The notes under the pieces were generated by a model, which was not told the DNA's origin, did no database searches, and saw only the letters and a program-made list of their open reading frames with translations. From assembly GCA_016758965.1 (NCBI GenBank), contig JAEPRB010000140.1, forward strand, positions 1-64,000: DNA of 64,000 nt, read 5' to 3'. Of the stretch, positions 23,019 to 33,265 are shown piece by piece; the stretch's first letter is position 1, and each line of letters begins with the position of its first letter. The DNA is from Circinella minor (taxonomy: Eukaryota; Mucoromycota; Mucoromycetes; Mucorales; Lichtheimiaceae). The translations under genes and the position numbers were made by a program.

Positions 23019-23475
23019 CCCATAGTGTAATCATCACTTGCACCAATGTTTGTTTAACTCGGATTATAGACAAGTTAAAGCGAATCTCATCAATATACTT
23101 TAATACCATTATTATGAGATGTATTTATATTCAATAAAGAAAACGCGTCAGTTTTATTATAAAACTACGTAATGATAGTTTACTAAGAAAATATAGATGT
23201 GCTATAATATACTTCATTGGTATAATGAATCAGTGATTACTTTATAGAACTACGTAACAACAAACATGGCTTACCATATAAAGAAATTGTTGTTTGTAAT
23301 ATTCATGCAGAGGCCTTGTTTTCCCCCAGTTTACTCAGAGTAGGATTTTTATTATTGAGATAACTTGAACTGTTCATTTTTAGTTCAAGCACCGTCATCT
23401 TTTTTTTTAACCACCATAACAACCATACATTTTAAAAACAGAAATTACATAAAGTTTATACATAAAAAATAATTT
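23019..23475 (+). repeat. Repeat A, arm 1 (direct copy of 36.83-37.29 kb)
   Basis: Starts CATAGTGTAATCATCACTTG and continues through AATAAAGAAAACGCGTCAG, CATGGCTTACCATATAAAG and CATTTTAAAAACAGAAATTA. The same order is seen at 36826-37290. Its distal ~260 bp are repeated as an inverted arm at 23619-23880. Confidence 0.78.
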
Positions 23476-23618
23476 GGCCGCGAATCATTAGGAAAAAAGC
23501 AATATTATATTTCCAAGCCGAAAGATAAATACCCCGTTTTTGTTTTAGAAAACTGTTTTTTAGAAAGAAAAAAAAAACTGACAGGTTATCTAATCTCGAA
23601 TTCTCAATTGATCTTTTT

Positions 23619-23880
23619 TATGTATAAACTTTATGTAATTTCTGTTTTTAAAATGTATGGTTGTTATGGTGGTTAAAAAAAAGATGACGGTGCTTGAACT
23701 AAAAATGAACAGTTCAAGTTATCTCAATAATAAAAATCCTACTCTGAGTAAACTGGGGGAAAACAAGGCCTCTGCATGAATATTACAAACAACAATTTCT
23801 TTATATGGTAAGCCATGTTTGTTGTTACGTAGTTCTATAAAATAATCACTGATTCATTATACCAATGAAGTATATTATAG
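23619..23880 (-). repeat. Repeat A, arm 2 (inverted)
   Basis: Nearly perfect reverse complement of 23200-23470: TAATTTCTGTTTTTAAAATG, then the CTCTGAGTAAACTGGGGG segment, CTTTATATGGTAAGCCATG and AGTATATTATAG. The ~145-bp spacer between the arms resembles, in inverted sense, the DNA between A and B at 37.3-37.4 kb. Confidence 0.82.
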
Positions 23881-24576
23881 GGTGCCGTGTTTTTTTCAGG
23901 TGAAATTTGGATTTTTTATGTGCCTAGCCACATATTTTTTATGTGATTTGCCACAAAAGAGTTTAAGCTCAATCCCTCTTTGTATATTTGTATTATAAAA
24001 ATAATACAATTGGATTTTTTATGTAATTTTTTTATGGGCTTTTTTATATAAGTTTTTTTTATGTGATCTGGTATTTTGGCATTTTTTACATAAAAAAGCA
24101 CTTCGTCATTTTTTTTATAAATAATTCACTATATGTTTTTGTATAAAAATTCGCTTAGTCATTTTTTTGTATAGATTAATCACTATATGTTTCTCTATAA
24201 AAAATCACTTAATCATTTTTTTTTGTAAAATTTTTCACCATATGCATTTGCATAAAAAACCACTTAATCATTTTTTCTGTATAGATTTTCACTGTGCGTT
24301 TTTTACATAGAAGATATCACAAATACCATTATTTATAAACCCATTTATAACTACTTAACAATAACTTAGTCTTTTTTTTATATGTTTCGATTTATATGAT
24401 GTGATAGACATACACTATACATATGTACCTCTTCATATCTGGAATAAATGAGAAAAAAACATGTATAAAAAAACAGACTGTTTTTCCTTATACTGACTGA
24501 CTTTATACTTCTCAAATCAATCAGCGACTGAACAGCATGAATCTTCAATTTCACCTGAAAAAACACGGCAACCCAT
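23881..24576 (-). mobile_element. MITE-like TIR element, copy 2 (inverted)
   Basis: Begins GGGTGCCGTGTTTTTTTCAG and ends CACCTGAAAAAACACGGCAA. Same internal order as copy 1 read backwards, with extra ~52-bp tandem units, so it is slightly longer (~695 bp). It abuts repeat arm A directly. Confidence 0.7.
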
Positions 24577-24776
24577 CGTCACTGTATGCTTTGCATAAAA
24601 ACCTACTTATTCATTTTTTTTTGTATAGACTTTCACTGTGCATTTTGCATAAAAAATATCACGAATACCATTATTTATAACTACTCAACAATACCCCAGC
24701 CTTTTTTATCAGTATTTAGATTTATATGATAGACATATACTATATGTTTATACCTCTGCTCCACATCTAGAATAAA

Positions 24777-24808
<32 letters not shown>

Positions 24809-24918
24809 CATGTAATGTACGTAATAAAAAAAAAACTGACTGACTGTTTATTCTTCTCAAATTAATCGACGACTGAACAGCATGAATCTTCAATTTCACC
24901 TGAAAAAAATCGCACCAG
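24577..24918 (-). mobile_element. MITE-like TIR element, truncated copy 3
   Basis: Starts in the middle of the element at CGTCACTGTATGCTTTGCAT and continues to the terminal repeat CACCTGAAAAAAATCGCACC. This end is closer to the left end of copy 1 than to copy 2. It completes the right arm of the large inverted repeat. Confidence 0.65.
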
Positions 24919-25824
24919 TACGTAAGCAACAATTAAATCAACGACTAGTTTCTTCTCAAGCAAAACACATATAGTGGAATAATAATGCTTGACGTTGTTT
25001 GATCATTAATGAATACCAAAAAAAAAAAAACGATTTCAACTTTTATATGGTAATTTATTTTGTATAGGTAAAATTCCTTTATTACTACTATGTCATAAAT
25101 ATGAGATTTAAAATATATGACTATGATTTCAATTGGTATGAATATGATATGAGGGTGATTCCACCTTTATTTTACAAAAAAGAACGAATGTTCATATAAA
25201 ATGGATGTTTAGCTTCAAACAGCCTAAACATGAACAGCTTTAATCCAGACGATAATTGAATGTGTTTATGTACTAGATGAACCTAAGAATAGACTACAGG
25301 CAAGTGGCTAATGAGAGGACGAAGCCTGAGCTATCGATAGGGTCGAACAGTGAGCTATCAGTCCCGACCAGAGCGGAGATGTTAAGATATCGCTCAAGTT
25401 TGCCAATCTCATGCTGGAATTACAGTACAAAGTTCAAAAGAGCTCTTTTATTTCACAGATGTTGATCAATTTGAAAACACTTGAATAAAGAAAAGGAAAT
25501 ATAGAAATTCGTTCTTTATTACATAGAATAAATTATTTTGCACATACAATTCAGACTAAGTTGATTATCAAGAGAATAAGAGAAAGGATATATGATTTTC
25601 TTCTGATTATTAACTTTTAAAATCTAAAATTTTAAGATTTAAATTATTTAAGAAATAGCGTAACACAACTTTATGTTGTTTTGGTTGAATTTAAGGGTTG
25701 TATGTTTTGATTTCTATAACTTTTATAATTTTAGTCAGCATCCATGTTTATATCAAAATCTCAATTTCTAAACATCAAAGCAACTAAGTCTTCATACTTA
25801 CTTAGGATAGGTGGGTTTGCATTG
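24919..25824. other. Interval with one GC-richer island
   Basis: Mostly AT-rich. 25277-25465 is richer in GC and open on the plus strand (includes ERTKPELSIGSNSELSVPTR), but it has no recognisable domain. It may be a fragment of a mobile element. Confidence 0.4.
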
Positions 25825-27439
25825 CTAATCTGTAGGGAAAGTTTGTATAATAGCGTCAGAGACATGTTTGTTGACACGGCAAAGATATGGACAGAGCAGC
25901 TCTGCCAATGTTTCCAAATAACTGTTTAATTGATTGTTTCCAATGATTTGTATTGACGACGTATTATGTTCATACAATTCAGTTATTGACTCGAGGATTC
26001 TCTTTGTTTTACCATCATTAGAACACTTAAGAATCATTCTTTCTAGGAATGTTTTTTCTAAAAATCCAACGATTTTGTCGGCAGCAACTCCACTATCCTG
26101 TTGTCGGATGATGCTAAGTGCTATCTGACGGAAAACCAAAGACATCACACGACCGTCTGAGTCATCCTTTATATTATCGCAGTTTGCAAAAGTGAATATC
26201 GTATAAGGTTGACATATATGGTTGTCTGTTTGCACACTGGCTGCACGACATCTGCTGTATATTGACAGTTTGTCGAACCTTGTTTGAAGCTGTCTTAACT
26301 GATAAAGACTATCGTAGTTGTGGATGTATTGATTTGACTGCTTCATAAATAAGTTTTCGGCTGTCTTCCAGGATTGCTGATTGATAAAAATTTTGATTAT
26401 GGCAGGGTCCAAACTGTTACCAAAACCTGATGTTGTTGGTCCAACATTAGGTTTTTCAAGAATATCTAATCGCAAGCTTGATGTTGATAATGAATTAAAG
26501 GTTTTAGTTCCAAGTATTAATTTATGGCCATGATCATCATCAATGCTGGTAATCCAAACATTATCATATCTACAGCTTTGTGGAGGTGTGTTATATCAAT
26601 CAAATATAATAAAATAAAGAGACGTTAAAAAAGTCAACGAGACCCAAAAGAACAATAATTGAACTGAAGTTTATTAAAATAAAATATTATCTCTATGTAT
26701 ATGAATCTTATTATCGGTGGGATATATATTGAAGATATGTGTATATAGCTATACGTAAGATTTAAATTTGTCATGGCCGTGTGAATTATGAATATAAGAT
26801 TAATGATATTAAGATTAGACTTTGAGCGGTTGACGATATGATATATCTACGCAGCTGTTATCTATTATCATTATAGAAGACGGACTTCTGTGTTCTTACA
26901 AATCATGGTCCAAATAGGGAAGTACACGAAATGTCAGCAAAGCATAATCAAAGATACGCTGTACTTTAATAATTAAAATGACAAATAATTATCTTTATGA
27001 ATAATATGTGTTGGATACAACAAGGTGGTGGGAGTGATGATGTTGGTACAATGCCTTTTTTGATTATAAAGCCTTCATGATGTTCATCTACAGATTTTGT
27101 TCGGCCGTAGACTTCGTTGCAATTGACAATAAGAGCTTTGTTGTGATTGATAATGACCATTCCTGATAGCAATGCAGCACATGCAAAACGAACATGTGGA
27201 AACGTACTCCAATCATCATTCAACCGCTTTGTCATTTTTTCATTCATTTCAATAAAGTCTTCCTTTAAGAATAATTTCGAGTATGGTCCATTGGTAACAA
27301 CATCTCTGAGACTTATATCAATGTTTACTGGTTCCTCTACTACTCTCTTTTTTACAACTGGCGTTATGCTCATTATTTCATCATTGCAAACGTTTGTCCA
27401 TCGCTTTTCATGAATCAGCAGAAAATTCTCTTCGCCCAT
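25825..27439 (-). CDS. Unrecognised gene, at least two exons, member of the local multicopy family
   Basis: An upstream open segment (27439 to about 27000) carries ENFLLIHEKRWTNVC, a stretch starting VVEEPVNIDI, and HVRFACAALLSGMVIINHNK. A downstream segment (about 26588-25825) carries SCRYDNVWITSIDDDHGHK, then PNVGPTTSGFGNSLDPAI, and a long helical region ending ETLAELLCPYLCRVNKHVSD and a stop at 25825. The downstream segment is open for about 255 codons with no defects. The linking intron (about 26.59-27.0 kb) cannot be fixed, and the true start probably lay upstream (see 27.8 kb). The first segment is homologous to the 19.3-kb relic. Function unknown. A gene of a mobile element or a fast-evolving multigene family are both possible. 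Confidence 0.45.
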
Positions 27440-27799
27440 GCTGTTTGATACAGTGGAATATAAATTATCTTAACGTTTACAAATATATAATAATTATTAA
27501 TAAAAACAATTATTTTTTTTAATATCGAAATTGAATTTTATCAAGTAAATAAAAAGATAGATAACATAATGGACTACACACCTCCTTTAATTACAGATCA
27601 AGTAAATTTTATTACGTATTGCCAATTATTGGATATTTCTTGAATTAAATTGGCCTATTATATATATAGTAGATTTAAACATAGAACAGAAGTTAAACAT
27701 ATTAAATATATATTTTTTATTTTTAATATATAATTGAAAAAGTCAATTTTGTTAACATTTTAAACTTATGTTACCAATAAGAGTTTTGTTACCAACAGT

Positions 27800-27900
27800 T
27801 TTTATATAAAACCAATTGGCAATGGACATGCTCCACACAAATTGGTTTGAGATTCATGGCATCTTCTACAAGCTTTAATGTTTGGTGTTGGTGGTTTTTA
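27800..27900 (-). pseudogene. Upstream fragment of the same multicopy family
   Basis: The minus strand reads HQHQTLKLVEDAMNLKPICV, matching LLKIVDAINLKPVC of the 19.3-kb relic. In that relic, the segment is followed by EEQFMLVHEKHF. Here the equivalent EENFLLIHEKRW begins ~360 bp further on at 27439. The fragment ends where the outer transposon begins (about 27914), so the insertion probably interrupted this gene. Confidence 0.45.
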
Positions 27901-28085
27901 TCGTGGAAGAGAGGGGGACCTCCAAAAATCATGCACCATATTTTGCACCCCCATCGTGCACCAAAAATTAAAATCAAGTCACACCAGCTTGTAGTGCACT
28001 GTATGTGTGTCTCAAAAAATATATCGTGCACTTCTATTTTTTTTCTTTCAATAAAGGCCTTACGAAAATTCTCACATTACTTATT

Positions 28086-28118
28086 AGGGTGTCTCAAACA
28101 TCCAAAAATTTTTTGGCG
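28086..28118 (+). repeat. Harbinger left terminal inverted repeat
   Basis: AGGGTGTCTCAAACATCC followed by AAAAATTTTTTGG, preceded by target duplication ATT. Confidence 0.82.
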
Positions 28119-28429
28119 GGGATAATGTGTCCTGGGCGGCTTTCAGCCAATAAAAAATGACTTTAAGGATCGTTAAAATTCATTTTGATTGGATAATAAA
28201 GTTTCTTTCCCCGTCTTTCTTTTTTGAATTTAATTTTTTTGTAACTGCATAATAATGCTTGGTTTTTGAGTTCCTCATTTCATCACTCGAGTTCTATTTA
28301 TTTTTCATACTGCTTCAAGCATGTCATATATAAAACCATTTTGACATCAATTTCAAGAAGCTAATTCTGATAAGTGAATGTTAAAGTCAAATTTTGAAAT
28401 ATATATTAGTCATAGCGATGCATCTCTTG

Positions 28430-29130
28430 GTGATCTCACATGGCTCTTATTGATACCTCTATTGAAGTTCAGGAAAATATTACTTTTATGCCAACTGAGT
28501 CAATGATCAAGAACAATATTGAGAAAGAAAATAGATCAAAGATGAGGAAGAGAATGACGCCATTATCACTGTCAAACAATATTAAAATTAACTGCACAAA
28601 ACATCAATGAATGATATTGACGATACACCTTTTGATGACATTGTTAATTTGAAATAATCTCCGTACTTCCAAAGCTGTCGATCTTCAAAAAAAAACACGT
28701 AATAAGCAATGATAATGCATTAGTTGATGCTGGAAGACAAACAGATGTGATTGACATGTCTTCTTTCTTTTATTAATGAATATATTAGTTTTTTCTTGCA
28801 ACATTTGCTTAACATAATTCTAGTTGCAGATAATAATAACAATGTTTTGAACGATTTGACTGCAGAAATCAGTAAGAGAGGATTTTTTGTCGAGTAAAAA
28901 GTATGTTATATTTCTTTTGTTTTTTAAAAGCATCACGATTTTGGTGCAAATAATAATAATTATTATTATCTTATAAAAGGATTTATGCCATCTCCTGGTC
29001 AATTATATCCCATCGTAAAGCAATCATTTGATGGTTATGGTATTATGAGATGTACGAAAACCAATAAAGAACACTTTTTGATCAAGAAGCATATTGACAA
29101 GCTGAAAATGTACTGAAATGTATTGATGAT
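28430..29130 (+). pseudogene. Decayed reading frame inside the Harbinger element
   Basis: Plus-strand fragments such as MALIDTSIEVQENITFMPTE and later LYPIVKQSFDGYGIMRCTKT followed by NKEHFLIKKHIDKLKMY are coding-like but separated by stops and frame changes. The last fragment loosely resembles the small beta-barrel and HVDRLK motif at the end of retrovirus-like integrases. That resemblance is a guess. It could be a third element-encoded gene, a captured host fragment or an older insertion. Confidence 0.3.
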
Positions 29131-29724
29131 GCACATGTATATCCAACCCTGGCATTTCATTTTATTTCAATATTGTACTAATAAGAATAGCTTGCTATTA
29201 TATCGTTGTAGTCTTGGTAAAAACTCTCAAGTTTGCTTCTTGTTCAAGTCCGCATATCAGACGTTGTGTTATCAAAATATCATAGACGAAAAAAAAAAGA
29301 CAGTTGAATATGTATCAAAGCAAGCAGCGTAAAGTATAAGCACAAATATTAGAGTATTTTTACTGTCACTACGTCTTTATACAATAAAAAAATACTGTTT
29401 TCATTTTCTTTCTTTATATAAAACATACTAGAGCGTTTGATATTGCTTCCTTTGGAAGCAACATCAAAAAAATTAAATAATTTAATTTTTTTAGCCCTAG
29501 ACATGATACCCGGGCCGTAAAAAGGATGAATTTTACGAATATTCGTATAAAACAATTTCTATATATGAGAGCTTATTATTATGATTCATCTATGTTTAGA
29601 AGTGTATTGTTATTGATCTATATAGAAATATATGCACACATATATAAAGAAACAAAAAATAAAACATGATATTATTATCCCTTATTACAGTATACACTTT
29701 TCACTACCTTTTTTTTTTTATAAA

Positions 29725-30741
29725 ATGTCTTCTAACAGCAAACAAACAAGAAAGAACAGCAACAAGCAAAACTATTTTCAATGGAAAAAAGAGCATATTT
29801 TGTCCTTGATTGAGGTGCTTGGTAAATCCGTTGGTAATAAAGGTCTCAACTATTATGACAAATACCAAGGTGGTTCCAAGACAACTACACCAAAAAAAAT
29901 AACGGCTAAATAAATAGCTAAAGAATTAGAAAAACTTAATCATGATTCATTTTCCATAACTGATCAACAAGTCCAGTCCAAAATAAAGGGATTAAACGAG
30001 GGCTACAATAAGGCTCGTGATTACCTTCGGTCAACAGGTGAAGGAATTGATGATGATGATGAAAAGCTCAAAATTGAAACAATAAAAGGTTAGAATTATA
30101 GCTTAGCTTTCTTCTATGTAGGGTATATATTGGTGTCAAATAAATATGTGTTGTTAATTAACTCTTCTTATATAGCCAAGGTCTTGAATATTGAACCATT
30201 TTTTGATGAGTTAGACCCACTCATTCGTGATAGGCCCAAGTCTACACCCCACTTTAATGCTGATTCAGAATTAACTGATCTTTTGCATCAAGCAGAGACG
30301 TTTCTTATCAACAGTAGTAGTGTAGATGAGCTTGATGAAAAAGAAGAAGAAGAAGAAGAGTCTTTCGACCAAGAAGAAACGAGGGAAGAGCATGACGAAG
30401 TAGAAGTAGAAGTAGTAGAGGAAGCTAATAATATTAGTAACCGAAAACGATCTGGTGATGATGAATTGCGCAAGAAGACGGCCAAAAAACCAAGAAAAGG
30501 CGCTGCAAATATTGCAGCTTCTTTGCTGCGTATGGTTGAAGCAAAGGCCGAAATAGAAAAGGAGAAGATAAAGCATCGCGCAGAGATAGATGATAAGCGC
30601 TTTGAGTTGGAAAAAGAAAAGATGGAAATTATGCGACAACAAGTTGCAATAAGGCTTCAAGAATGTAAAGAACGATCTTTACAATTAGAACTTGAACTTG
30701 AAAAATTAAAGGAAAAGAATAGAAGAGAAAACCAAGAGTAA
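29725..30741 (+). pseudogene. Harbinger-associated Myb/SANT-like DNA-binding protein with one in-frame stop
   Basis: Exon 1, 29725-30088, and exon 2, 30176-30741 (donor GTTAGA, acceptor TATATAG), join in frame to about 309 codons. The N-terminal ~95 residues (FQWKKEHILSLIEVLGKSVG, later QVQSKIKGLNEGYNKARDYL) have the tryptophan/helix pattern of a Myb/SANT-like trihelix domain. The middle is acidic (Glu/Asp runs), a basic KKTAKKPRKG patch follows, and the C-terminal ~70 residues form a charged coiled coil. In Harbinger systems such a protein binds DNA and brings the transposase to the element ends and into the nucleus. A TAA at 29911-29913 interrupts exon 1 after codon 62, while the frame stays open beyond it. 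This copy is probably non-functional unless the stop is read through or is a sequencing error. Confidence 0.75.
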
Positions 30742-30854
30742 AAAAGTATTATTAAAATAGCAATAAAACATTATGTTTATATTTATGTTGATACATAATT
30801 ATACTTTTATCTAAAATAAAATTTTATTATTCTTCCTGAACATCAGAATTGAAA

Positions 30855-32187
30855 TTAAGTACTAAAGCTTTTGATATATTCCCGTTTGACATCTGCATCT
30901 GCAAAGTTTGTATTGAAACCTCGTGTTTCATTATTATCTTCTACTTCATCCTTTTCATCTGTACTTGGATCAAACCATTCATCAGTATCTTGGTATTTCA
31001 ATAATATATTGTGTAAAACTACACATGCATGGAACCATAATACTGCTCGTGCTTGATCTTTCTTCTTGCTCTTCCCTTTTCCAATTACAATTCGTAAGCC
31101 ACCACGAAGACTTTGAAAACGCCCTTTGAGAACACCAATAGCATGCTCTACTCGTACGCGTGGTGATGATAAACAAAAGTTAAATGCTTTATTATCAGGG
31201 TGTTGTGCCCTTGGCTCTTTGTATGGTGTAATGATCTCTTTACATAGTGGATAGCCTTTATCACCAAGTAAATATTCTTCGCCATCAAAATATCGTTGAG
31301 GATTTAAAGCAAGGTCACTATTGTTCCAGACACGAGTATCATGAGCCGAGCCAACAAAACTACAAGTAGCATAGCGAATTCGGATATCAGGATCAACAAC
31401 GATCATAGCTGCCGAAGAATACTCAGATTTTCTATTAAAAAAGCCCTCCTCGTTGTCAACAGGTGCATATGACAAGACGATACCCGTTCCATCAACACAA
31501 CCAATACAATTAGGGAACCCTGAAGAACTTTGGATTGTTTCCTTAATGTTGCGTTTTTCTGCAGATGTCGGCCAATATACATCATCTGTTCGATGCCGAA
31601 GAAGAGCAGTGATCACCCTGTTGACATATAAATCACTCGTACCAGCTCCAATTCCAAAATGTCTGGCAACTTGTCCAGCAGAAGCGCCATTACGTACCAT
31701 ACATTCCAAAACGATAAAGAGCAACAATCAACTGCTCTCTAACAGGAGCTTGACGTGTCCAAGAGTCATTTTGAAAGACTTGATCATTCTTGATCTTATC
31801 CACAAGATCATAAAATGCCTCATATGTCATACGAGCATCTTGCTTGAATTCTTTCTCTGGAAGATTAAATACAACGCTACTCATATAGTTCGAAGTAGGA
31901 ATCGTTTTCCAACCCTTTGATTCTAAATATGTTGAACTTGCTACAGCAACATGAATCATTTGAGTGGGTGTTAAATCGAAAAGATCATCATCATTATCAT
32001 TACAATAGTTGTGGTCTAAATCTGTATTGATGTCTTGCTCATCAATATCATCAAACATTTCATCGTCATCCAACATGAAAGCTGAATTGTTATTATTATT
32101 AAATGGATTGCCCATATCAAGATCATCATCATCATCATTAAATAAAAAATCAGTGATAGCTTCAGCAACAATATAGTCTGTAGTCAT
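30855..32187 (-). pseudogene. PIF/Harbinger (HARBI1-like) DDE transposase, frameshifted
   Basis: The first frame runs from ATG 32187 to a stop at 31690: acidic, Asn/Asp-rich start, then a helix-turn-helix region ending VREQLIVALYRFGMYG. The second frame, about 31700-30855, continues NGASAGQVARHFGIGAGT and carries the DDE_Tnp_4 catalytic core. Asp lies in GCVDGTG, a second Asp in SFVGSAHDTRVW, and Glu in RVRVEHAIGVLKGRFQSL; LLGDKGYP precedes it. The join would read YGNGAS if four bases (ACGT at about 31693-31697) were absent, as in other Harbinger proteins. The extra 4 bp shift the frame and truncate the protein before its catalytic core. The intact length would be about 440 aa. Catalytic residues are otherwise preserved, so the lesion looks recent. 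Confidence 0.85.
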
Positions 32188-32404
32188 ATCAAGAATTTTT
32201 TACGGTCTGAAATGTTAGGCATATTAAAAAAGAGTTTTTAAATGAAGTAAAACAAAGAAAAAAACAAACTATCATGAAATCTTTATTAGAATATTTTTAT
32301 GCAAAAAAACATTTGTCCAAAAGGGGGTCTCAAAGAACTTCCTAGCGATTTCTTCTCTGATTGGCTACTTTCAGAATCCGCTGCGAATATCTGTTTGTGA
32401 ACAT

Positions 32405-32436
32405 TTGCAAAAAATTTTTGATGTTTGGGACACCCT
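32405..32436 (-). repeat. Harbinger right terminal inverted repeat
   Basis: Plus strand CAAAAAATTTTTGATGTTTG followed by GGACACCCT, then target duplication ATT. Mirror of the left end with one T/C and one indel difference. Confidence 0.82.
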
Positions 32437-33265
32437 ATTCAAGAAAATATATCCAAATGGATATTATAACGAAGCAGCACTTGCTTATTTTGATGCTGAC
32501 ATAGATGGTTATATTAAATTTACCTTTGACATCGGCTGGGCATTGCGTTCTGTACATATTGATCATGGTCAAAAAAGCTACCTGTGAACTATATAAAAAA
32601 TAGTAATCGTTCCTCACTTGTAACATGAATTATTCTTTTTATGCTTCCCATCGACTTTCTATTTCAAGTACTACATTACGGAAGGAAATGTGTGTAAATT
32701 GGACTATTGATTTGGAGCATCATAACGAGAATCATTAACTTTTAGTCAGATTAAAAAAATAAATAAATGTATTGTATACTAGCTTTTAATTTTTGAAATA
32801 ACATTTGAAAGTTATACTCCAGCTGTTATTTTTATTTGCGAGTAATTGAGCTTCTTACGTTATAAGTGACTTAGAGGGTAGACTTAAGGTAAGGATTTTA
32901 AAAGCATGTATTATAAAATTTAGACATAAATAAAACAAATCTCAATACTTGTAGTTTGTAACCAAAAGAAACTAAATAATAATAATAAATTTATATATTG
33001 AAGGATTGTTATATATATATATGTGTGTGTGTCTGTGTATGTGTGTGGTATTTATGCAAGAGTTATTATGCATTTATACTGTATAACACATAAAATATAC
33101 ACAATGCGTTAAAATGATGGCGACATGTCATCGTGCACTTTTGGAAATGTTTTGTTGGATTATAGTGCACGATGGTGTAGTACTTAAGCTAAGCTGGTGT
33201 GACTTGGTTTTATTTTTTGGTGCACGATGGGGGTGCAGTGCACGATTTTTCGTGGACCTCCAAGT

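Larger units (their letters stand above)
28086..32436. mobile_element. PIF/Harbinger DNA transposon, 4.35 kb
   Basis: The left end begins AGGGTGTCTCAAACATCCAA followed by AAATTTTTTG. The reverse complement of the right end begins AGGGTGTCCCAAACATCAAA followed by AATTTTTTG, giving ~30-bp terminal inverted repeats. A 3-bp duplication ATT flanks both sides (28083-28085 and 32437-32439), the length expected for this superfamily although TWA is the usual sequence. It contains the two standard genes, a Myb/SANT-like protein (plus) and a DDE transposase (minus), converging at about 30.75-30.85 kb. The left 1.6 kb holds a decayed reading frame. Confidence 0.85.
27914..33265. mobile_element. Outer TIR element with GTGCACGATG subterminal repeats, host of the nested Harbinger
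   Basis: The DNA at 27914-28040 and at 33125-33265 is an imperfect inverted repeat. Shared blocks include GGACCTCC at the ends, TGCACCCCCATCGTGCACCA, AAGTCACACCAGCTT and repeated CATCGTGCAC. Without the 4.35-kb inner element it would be only about 1.0 kb, so it is probably non-autonomous. Its exact tips and target duplication could not be fixed. A plus-strand coding-like stretch at 32441-32587 (ALAYFDADIDGYIKFTFDIG) belongs to its interior. Confidence 0.6.
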
